A DNA stretch of 9,954 nt. Origin: Alphaproteobacteria bacterium. GTDB lineage: Bacteria > Pseudomonadota > Alphaproteobacteria > Micropepsales > Micropepsaceae. Of the stretch, positions 6,613-9,954 are shown piece by piece. The position numbers were made by a program, and so were the translations under genes. The notes beneath the pieces were generated by a model that had not been told where the DNA came from, did no database searches, and saw only the letters and a list, made by a program, of their open reading frames with translations. Positions within the stretch are counted from its first letter, which is position 1; each line of letters opens with the position of its first letter. The stretch covers positions 1 through 9,954 of the forward strand of contig JAICVV010000046.1 of NCBI GenBank assembly GCA_025935155.1, given 5' to 3'.

Positions 6613-7302
6613 ATGAGCGTCAGCAACGAACAGGCCGTAAGGCTGGCCGAAGACTATACAGCCGCCTGGAATTCGGGGTCGCCAGAAGCTGTTGCGCAGT
6701 TCTATTCGGCTGACGGTGGAATTGTCATAAATCGCGGCCAACCTTGGATCGGACGCGCCGGTGTCGCCGAAATGGCCGCGGGCTTCTTTGCCGATATTCC
6801 AGATCTTTTGCTGGTCTGCCATGGCGTGCGGCGTGCCGCCGATCACATCGTTTATCTTTGGAGATTCACCGGCACCCATGCGGCGACCGGAACAAGCGTA
6901 GATATCGCGGGTTGGGAAGAATGGGATATCGATGAGAACCTGAAAGTGATCGCATCGCGCGGCTGGTTCGACGCCGCCGAAATGCGGGTCAAACCACGGC
7001 CCGGTGAGGGTCGCTGCCTACCGCAGCATCACGAAGTAGATGATTACCAGCGCAATCACGGCCAACGCTATGCTGATGTGCAGCACGTAGCGCGCGCCCG
7101 TGCCGGTCACGCCCTGCCGCGCTTCGGCGGTTGTTACCCGCTCCCCAGATCCGTCGCGCCTGCCATGATCGGAAGAGTCTGTGCGGTCCATGTGCTGACC
7201 TCCGGAAAGCGCCCTTGTCCAGCAACGGGTGCCGCGGCGGCGGGGTTCCGGAATCTCGCCAAAAGAAAAGCGCCCGTGCGGGCGCTGATGGAGGGAAGAT
7301 GA
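6613..7302 (+). CDS. NTF2/SnoaL-like domain protein with anomalous C-terminal extension
   Basis: ATG 6613 follows GAAGGGG and lies 13 nt after efp. Residues 1 to about 125 look like a SnoaL/NTF2-like alpha+beta barrel: an N-terminal helix ending in LAEDYTAAWNSG, then FYSADGGIVINRG, the WRFTGTHAATGTSVDIAGWEEW strands and ASRGWFDAAEM. Such domains serve as small enzymes or ligand pockets; the substrate is unknown. The family usually ends near here, at about 125-135 residues. In this window the frame continues to 229 residues, and the last ~100 are low-complexity basic sequence. That stretch runs antisense over the small membrane gene at 7018-7191, its promoter and the sRNA terminator. A stop in the +2 frame (TGA 7005-7007) would end the gene just before the convergent gene, so a late frameshift or lost stop is likely. 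I am confident in the domain, not in the 3' end. Confidence 0.7.
   Translation: MSVSNEQAVRLAEDYTAAWNSGSPEAVAQFYSADGGIVINRGQPWIGRAGVAEMAAGFFADIPDLLLVCHGVRRAADHIVYLWRFTGTHAATGTSVDIAGWEEWDIDENLKVIASRGWFDAAEMRVKPRPGEGRCLPQHHEVDDYQRNHGQRYADVQHVARARAGHALPRFGGCYPLPRSVAPAMIGRVCAVHVLTSGKRPCPATGAAAAGFRNLAKRKAPVRALMEGR
7018..7191 (-). CDS. Small single-pass membrane protein, EcfG-promoter associated
   Basis: This 57-residue protein starts at ATG 7191 and ends in TAG at 7018. A strong Shine-Dalgarno, GGAGGT (7203-7198), sits about 7 nt upstream. The N-terminal ~33 residues are charged and polar (MDRTDSSDHGRRDGSGERV, then TTAEARQGVTG). Residues 34-54 form one hydrophobic helix (YVLHISIALAVIALVIIYFV), and the end is MLR. 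The 'ARQGVTG..RYVL' block preceding a helix resembles small membrane proteins found in other alphaproteobacteria; I do not know a function. A match to the EcfG promoter (7224-7249) lies just upstream, predicting a leader of about 25 nt and stress induction. It is convergent with the NTF2-like gene. A longer frame on this strand runs far upstream, but it crosses two terminators and is not credible. Confidence 0.75.
   Translation of the reverse strand: MDRTDSSDHGRRDGSGERVTTAEARQGVTGTGARYVLHISIALAVIALVIIYFVMLR
7224..7249 (-). promoter_or_regulatory. EcfG (general stress sigma) promoter of the 57-residue membrane protein gene
   Basis: On the minus strand GGAAC (7249-7245) and CGTT (7227-7224) are separated by 17 nt, matching the alphaproteobacterial EcfG consensus. 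The predicted start is about 25 nt ahead of ATG 7191. Confidence 0.75.
7261..7286 (-). terminator. Rho-independent terminator of the putative sRNA
   Basis: On the minus strand AGCGCCC, loop GCAC, GGGCGCT forms a perfect 7-bp GC-rich stem (7286-7269). It is followed by TTTCTTTT (7268-7261). Confidence 0.85.
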
Positions 7303-7364
7303 GCGGACACCCGATGCGGGGTGTCGAAGGGGCTGGGGCGTACCGGACCGGACATCCGCTCGGG
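7261..7364 (-). ncRNA. Candidate stress-induced small RNA of about 100 nt
   Basis: A perfect EcfG-type promoter (7371-7395) predicts a start near 7364-7361, and a strong intrinsic terminator ends the transcript near 7261. In the predicted RNA the first bases GAGCG (7361-7357) can pair with CGCTC (7305-7301), closing a domain. That domain holds a C-rich run (7339-7327, CGCCCCAGCCCCTTC in DNA letters) and a 7-bp hairpin GACACCC/GGGTGTC (7325-7306). Between this domain and the terminator lies an unpaired CATCTTCCCTCCATC (7301-7287), complementary to Shine-Dalgarno sequences. The layout (stress promoter, C-rich exposed segments, anti-SD stretch, terminator) is that of a trans-acting sRNA, comparable in logic to the sigma-T-dependent GsrN of Caulobacter. 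I make no claim of sequence homology. An ATG at 7354 opens a frame, but that frame runs through the terminator and has no ribosome site. Confidence 0.65.
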
Positions 7365-7370
7365 GGAGAT

Positions 7371-7395
7371 AACGGGACGCCCCTCTATCGGTTCC
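7371..7395 (-). promoter_or_regulatory. EcfG promoter of the putative sRNA
   Basis: On the minus strand GGAAC (7395-7391) and CGTT (7374-7371) are separated by 16 nt, an exact consensus match. It begins directly after the T-tract of the upstream terminator. Confidence 0.8.
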
Positions 7396-7434
7396 AAAAA
7401 AAAATGAAAAAGGCGCGGCAAGCTGCCGCGCCTT
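7396..7434 (-). terminator. Strong Rho-independent terminator after the DUF1328-type gene
   Basis: On the minus strand a 10-bp stem AAGGCGCGGC/GCCGCGCCTT (7434-7425 and 7419-7410) with a 5-nt loop is followed by TTTCATTTTTTTTT (7409-7396). It ends transcription of the small membrane gene 48 nt upstream of it. Confidence 0.93.
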
Positions 7435-7481
7435 CGAACAATTTGCGATCCGGTCAGAAGCGAACTGCCGGATTTCGGTCC

Positions 7482-7658
7482 TCATAGCCGTGGGCTGCGC
7501 CGCCAACCGCCGCCAACAAAAAAGCTGATCACCAGCAGGACCAAAAACACGATCAGCAGAACCTTGGCAATCATGGCGGCTATGCCGGCCAATGCCAAAA
7601 ACCCGAGCAATCCTGCGATGATTGCCAAAACCAGAAATCCGAGAGCCCAACCAAGCAT
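7482..7658 (-). CDS. DUF1328-type small two-helix membrane protein
   Basis: From ATG 7658 the product is 58 residues: [20 protein letters not shown], a second hydrophobic stretch around residues 28-50, a GGG turn and a basic tail RRSPRL. The MLGWAL..L..AIIAG.LGF start and two-helix layout match DUF1328 proteins (UPF0391 family), which are about 55-60 residues and integral to the membrane; their function is not known. The frame extends upstream to 7688, but ATG 7658 has GAGGAG (7672-7667) 8 nt before it and gives the family start. An EcfG-type promoter lies just upstream (7688-7713), 13 nt beyond the phyR stop, so transcription should be stress-induced, possibly with read-through from phyR. 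A strong terminator follows. Confidence 0.88.
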   Translation of the reverse strand: MLGWALGFLVLAIIAGLLGFLALAGIAAMIAKVLLIVFLVLLVISFFVGGGWRRSPRL

Positions 7659-7687
7659 CCGTTCCACTCCTCTGCTGTCGTTCAGCA

Positions 7688-7713
7688 AACGGATACGGAA
7701 CTTCGCTGGTTCC
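7688..7713 (-). promoter_or_regulatory. EcfG promoter of the DUF1328-type gene
   Basis: On the minus strand GGAAC (7713-7709) and CGTT (7691-7688) are separated by 17 nt, matching the EcfG consensus. The expected leader is about 20-25 nt. Confidence 0.8.
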
Positions 7714-7726
7714 CAAATGCCGGAGC

Positions 7727-8521
7727 CTAGGCTGCCTTACGTTTGATGGGATGGAAGAACAGCGCCTGCCCAACCGTTGCCTGCACTGTTTCGGGCAAAA
7801 ATGGCTTTGCAATGAGATATGTCGGTTCGGGCCGTTCGCCTGTCAGCAATCGCTCCGGATAGGCCGTGACAAAAATCACAGGCACATCGAAACTGCTGAG
7901 AATTTCGTTCACGGCATCGATGCCCGAGCCCCCCTCGCCGAGATTGATATCAGCCAGAATGAGCCCGGGCTTCTTTGACAGCGCCTCTCTAACGGCTTGG
8001 TCTTTGCTGGCGGCCGTGGCGACAACTTCGTGTCCCAGCTCCGTCACCAGATTCTCCAGATCGAGGGCGATAATCGGCTCGTCCTCAATGATCAGGATTT
8101 TTGAAACCAGTTCGCTCTCGATGGATTTTTGAGCGTCCATGATCGCCCGCTCAATCTCCTCAGGCGTTTCGTCAAGGATTTCGGCGGCTTCCTCGATGTT
8201 GAACGATTCCACGGCGGTCAGCAGCAGGGCCGCACGACGCTCGGCTGAAAGGGCCTGCAAACGCCCTTCCGGGCTGTGCAGCGCGTCGGGATCGACATTG
8301 CCGTTGTCGAAGCGGGTCGCCGGGCTGGACCAGATGGTGTGAAACAGCTTGTAAAGAGCGACACGCGGCGCCAAGCCTTCGGCCAAATTCTGTTCTCCGG
8401 CCAATAGCGCCTGTAACGAAGCACGGACATAGGCATCGCCGCTCTTTTGCGATCCTGTTAAAGCCCGCGCATACCGGCGCAAGTAGGGTAAATGCGGCGC
8501 AAGGGCTTGCGTCATACTCAT
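7727..8521 (-). CDS. phyR: PhyR, general stress response anti-anti-sigma response regulator
   Basis: The 264-residue product has an N-terminal sigma-like domain (about 1-135, starting [25 protein letters not shown]) that mimics EcfG, and a C-terminal receiver domain (about 141-262). The receiver has ILIIEDEP acidic residues, the phospho-acceptor Asp191 in [14 protein letters not shown], Thr219 in [12 protein letters not shown] and Lys239 in LIAKPF, as in the FATGUY-type receivers typical of PhyR. On phosphorylation PhyR binds NepR and releases EcfG. I start at ATG 8521, which follows GGGAG and matches the family N-terminus; the frame opens 15 nt earlier at 8536. An EcfG promoter (8562-8586) lies upstream, so the gene is in its own regulon. 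It is divergent from nepR-ecfG, the usual arrangement. No cognate HWE kinase is in the window. Confidence 0.97.
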   Translation of the reverse strand: MSMTQALAPHLPYLRRYARALTGSQKSGDAYVRASLQALLAGEQNLAEGLAPRVALYKLFHTIWSSPATRFDNGNVDPDALHSPEGRLQALSAERRAALLLTAVESFNIEEAAEILDETPEEIERAIMDAQKSIESELVSKILIIEDEPIIALDLENLVTELGHEVVATAASKDQAVREALSKKPGLILADINLGEGGSGIDAVNEILSSFDVPVIFVTAYPERLLTGERPEPTYLIAKPFLPETVQATVGQALFFHPIKRKAA

Positions 8522-8561
8522 CAGGCCAGCTCCCATATCTGTTCAGAATAACCCAAGCCGA

Positions 8562-8586
8562 AACGGCATTTCGCCTCAAAAGTTCC
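8562..8586 (-). promoter_or_regulatory. EcfG promoter of phyR
   Basis: On the minus strand GGAAC (8586-8582) and CGTT (8565-8562) are separated by 16 nt, an exact consensus match about 40 nt upstream of the phyR start. Confidence 0.88.
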
Positions 8587-8593
8587 ATACGAT

Positions 8594-8618
8594 GGAACCA
8601 CCCGCCCCTGGAAGCGTT
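8594..8618 (+). promoter_or_regulatory. EcfG promoter of nepR-ecfG
   Basis: GGAAC (8594-8598) and CGTT (8615-8618) are separated by 16 nt, an exact consensus match. Its -35 element is only 7 nt from the -35 of the divergent phyR promoter. Confidence 0.88.
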
Positions 8619-8721
8619 GGGGATTTGGGCGCGGCTCTGCGAAAGGGCCGCGAGGTAGTGTTCGACTCAAACATTGAGAGAGTTCGTGGCAACGTCAGTG
8701 CAACGGCAAGGCTGGGGTCTC

Positions 8722-8901
8722 GTGCGCAAAGAGCAAAAACCCGACAGGGAACGGGCCAGAGCGATCAAGACGCGGCAGCGTGCCATCGGCCGCGAGCTGC
8801 GGCGCGTCTATGACAGTGTGGCGCAGGAACCTGTGCCCGACGAATTTCTGGACCTTCTGCGGAAGATGGACAACCCGGAACCGGAAGGCGGCGCCGCGTG
8901 A
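8722..8901 (+). CDS. nepR: NepR, anti-sigma factor of the general stress response
   Basis: NepR sequesters EcfG until phosphorylated PhyR captures it. The signature is the two-helix core IGRELRRVYDSVAQEPVPDEFLDLLRKMD, followed by a short acidic tail. The start is uncertain. The frame opens at TTG 8674 (75 residues), with GTG codons at 8686, 8698 and 8722. I chose GTG 8722 because it gives 59 residues, close to the usual NepR length, and removes an N-terminus with no family resemblance; no candidate has a strong Shine-Dalgarno. The TGA stop overlaps the ecfG GTG start (GTGA), so the two are translationally coupled, which should help keep anti-sigma and sigma in balance. It is transcribed from the EcfG promoter at 8594-8618. 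Confidence 0.92.
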   Translation: MRKEQKPDRERARAIKTRQRAIGRELRRVYDSVAQEPVPDEFLDLLRKMDNPEPEGGAA

Positions 8902-9575
8902 ACATGCGCACGGAACATGCTGCGGCGCGCCCGCAAACCTCGGGCAAGCCCCGCGACAAGGCCGCGGACGATGCCCAATTCAAGCACGATCTGCTGGACC
9001 TTATCCCCTTTCTTCGCGCGTTCGCGCGCTCCTTGTGCGGCAATCAGGAAACCGCCGACGATCTTGCGCAGGAAACTCTGGTAAAGGCATGGCAGGCGCG
9101 CGATATGTTTGCGCCGGGCACCAATCTGAAGGCCTGGCTGTTCACCATTCTGCGCAACCAGTTCTATTCCGATCGCAGGCGTGCGTGGCGGCAGGCGCCT
9201 TGGGACCAGGATGCAGCGGAGCGGATTCCCGGTTCAGCAGGCGAGCAGTCCTGGGCTGCAGAGCTCTCGGACACCGCGCGCGCTTTGTCCTGCCTTTCCG
9301 ACGAGCAGCGCGAAGCGTTGATTTTGGTTGGAGCAGGGGGTTTTTCCTATGAAGATGCGGCGCATATCTGCAACTGCGCGGTCGGAACAGTGAAGAGCCG
9401 CGTAGCACGCGCCCGCAAATCGCTGATTGCGATTCTTGAAGGTGACGAGACGCTGCCAGCGGCAGTGCAGCCAGCGGAGGGCGATGCCGCCAACGAAATT
9501 CTCGCACAGCTCGACCGCCTTGCGCCGCCGGATGTCGCCGAAGCGGCGCGCAAGCGCTTCAAAGGCGCGGCGTAG
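8898..9575 (+). CDS. ecfG: EcfG-family sigma factor of the general stress response
   Basis: This ECF sigma factor directs RNA polymerase to GGAAC-N16/17-CGTT promoters under general stress. Sigma-2 spans about residues 30-97 (DLLDLIPFLRAFARSLCGN, ADDLAQETLVKAWQ, NLKAWLFTILRNQFYSDRRR). Sigma-4 spans about 126-180 (LSDEQREALILVGAGGFSYE, then the helix-turn-helix VGTVKSRVARARKSL). GTG 8898 overlaps the nepR stop by 4 nt; ATG 8904 is an alternative two codons later. At 225 residues it is longer than many EcfG proteins (around 180). The surplus is a short N-terminal tail and about 45 residues after sigma-4. It is regulated by NepR and PhyR and autoregulated through the upstream EcfG promoter. Confidence 0.95.
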   Translation: MNMRTEHAAARPQTSGKPRDKAADDAQFKHDLLDLIPFLRAFARSLCGNQETADDLAQETLVKAWQARDMFAPGTNLKAWLFTILRNQFYSDRRRAWRQAPWDQDAAERIPGSAGEQSWAAELSDTARALSCLSDEQREALILVGAGGFSYEDAAHICNCAVGTVKSRVARARKSLIAILEGDETLPAAVQPAEGDAANEILAQLDRLAPPDVAEAARKRFKGAA

Positions 9576-9597
9576 CGCCGTAAGGGCGCCTCAACCA

Positions 9598-9626
9598 TTG
9601 CAGGCCTGAATACCCCTCCCTATATA
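9598..9626 (+). promoter_or_regulatory. Candidate promoter of dnaK
   Basis: TTGCAG at 9598-9603 and TATATA at 9621-9626 are 17 nt apart. The C-rich CCCTCCCTATAT context before the -10 also resembles alphaproteobacterial RpoH (heat-shock) promoters. No EcfG-type promoter is seen here. The leader would be about 110 nt. Confidence 0.45.
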
Positions 9627-9674
9627 TCCCTCGAACCGGCAGGGTCGTTCACCCACCGCCGGTTTTGCCAATGA

Positions 9675-9954
<280 letters not shown>

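Noticed and set aside
5441..6616. 391-codon plus-strand frame across epmA, the repeat and efp
   Set aside because: It crosses two verified genes in wrong frames and the palindromic element.
7134..7421. 95-codon minus-strand frame over the sRNA region
   Set aside because: It contains two terminators and two EcfG promoters, has no Shine-Dalgarno and runs into the 57-residue gene in a different frame.
7018..7812. 264-codon minus-strand frame ending in the small membrane protein
   Set aside because: It passes through two intrinsic terminators, the DUF1328 gene in another frame and two promoters. Only the last 57 codons have an RBS and membrane helix.
9560..9590. GC-rich inverted repeat around the ecfG stop codon
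   Set aside because: Stem of only five pairs with the stop codon in the loop and no T-tract; not supported as a terminator.

Overview
The window looks like chromosomal DNA from an alphaproteobacterium. The marker is a PhyR-NepR-EcfG general stress response locus, which is specific to that class. It is supported by a DnaK with typical alphaproteobacterial residues, an EF-P with its EpmA modification enzyme, and a gene transfer agent/phage-type head-tail connector. Most genes are GC-rich. One gene (1620-2594) is visibly poorer in GC and looks foreign. I cannot assign a genus from the sequence alone.

Left part (1-3008). A head-tail connector gene runs off the left edge on the minus strand. Then come a nested palindromic intergenic repeat, korB (2-oxoglutarate:ferredoxin oxidoreductase beta subunit, with no korA beside it), an AT-richer exported protein of unknown function, and a C-terminal remnant of a second epmA-like gene.

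Middle part (3012-7007). A membrane-bound CHASE4-type histidine kinase is convergent with intact epmA, with a 3-nt gap between stop codons. epmA is divergent from efp, and a second nested palindromic repeat lies between them. EpmA lysylates EF-P on a conserved lysine, and that lysine falls at position 34 with the GTG start chosen here. An NTF2/SnoaL-like gene follows efp closely, probably in the same operon.

Right part (7018-9954). This is the general stress response locus. phyR (minus) and nepR-ecfG (plus) are divergent. Reading leftwards from phyR on the minus strand come a DUF1328-type small membrane protein, a candidate small RNA with its own terminator, and a 57-residue single-pass membrane protein. 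Five matches to the EcfG promoter consensus (GGAAC, 16-17 nt, CGTT) are present: one before phyR, one before nepR-ecfG, one before each small membrane gene, and one before the putative sRNA. In the known pathway, phosphorylated PhyR binds NepR and frees EcfG, so the locus appears autoregulated and carries its own set of small effectors. dnaK starts at the right edge behind a probable housekeeping or heat-shock promoter and a structured leader.

The most notable point is the unannotated, stress-promoter-driven small RNA and two tiny membrane proteins packed downstream of phyR.
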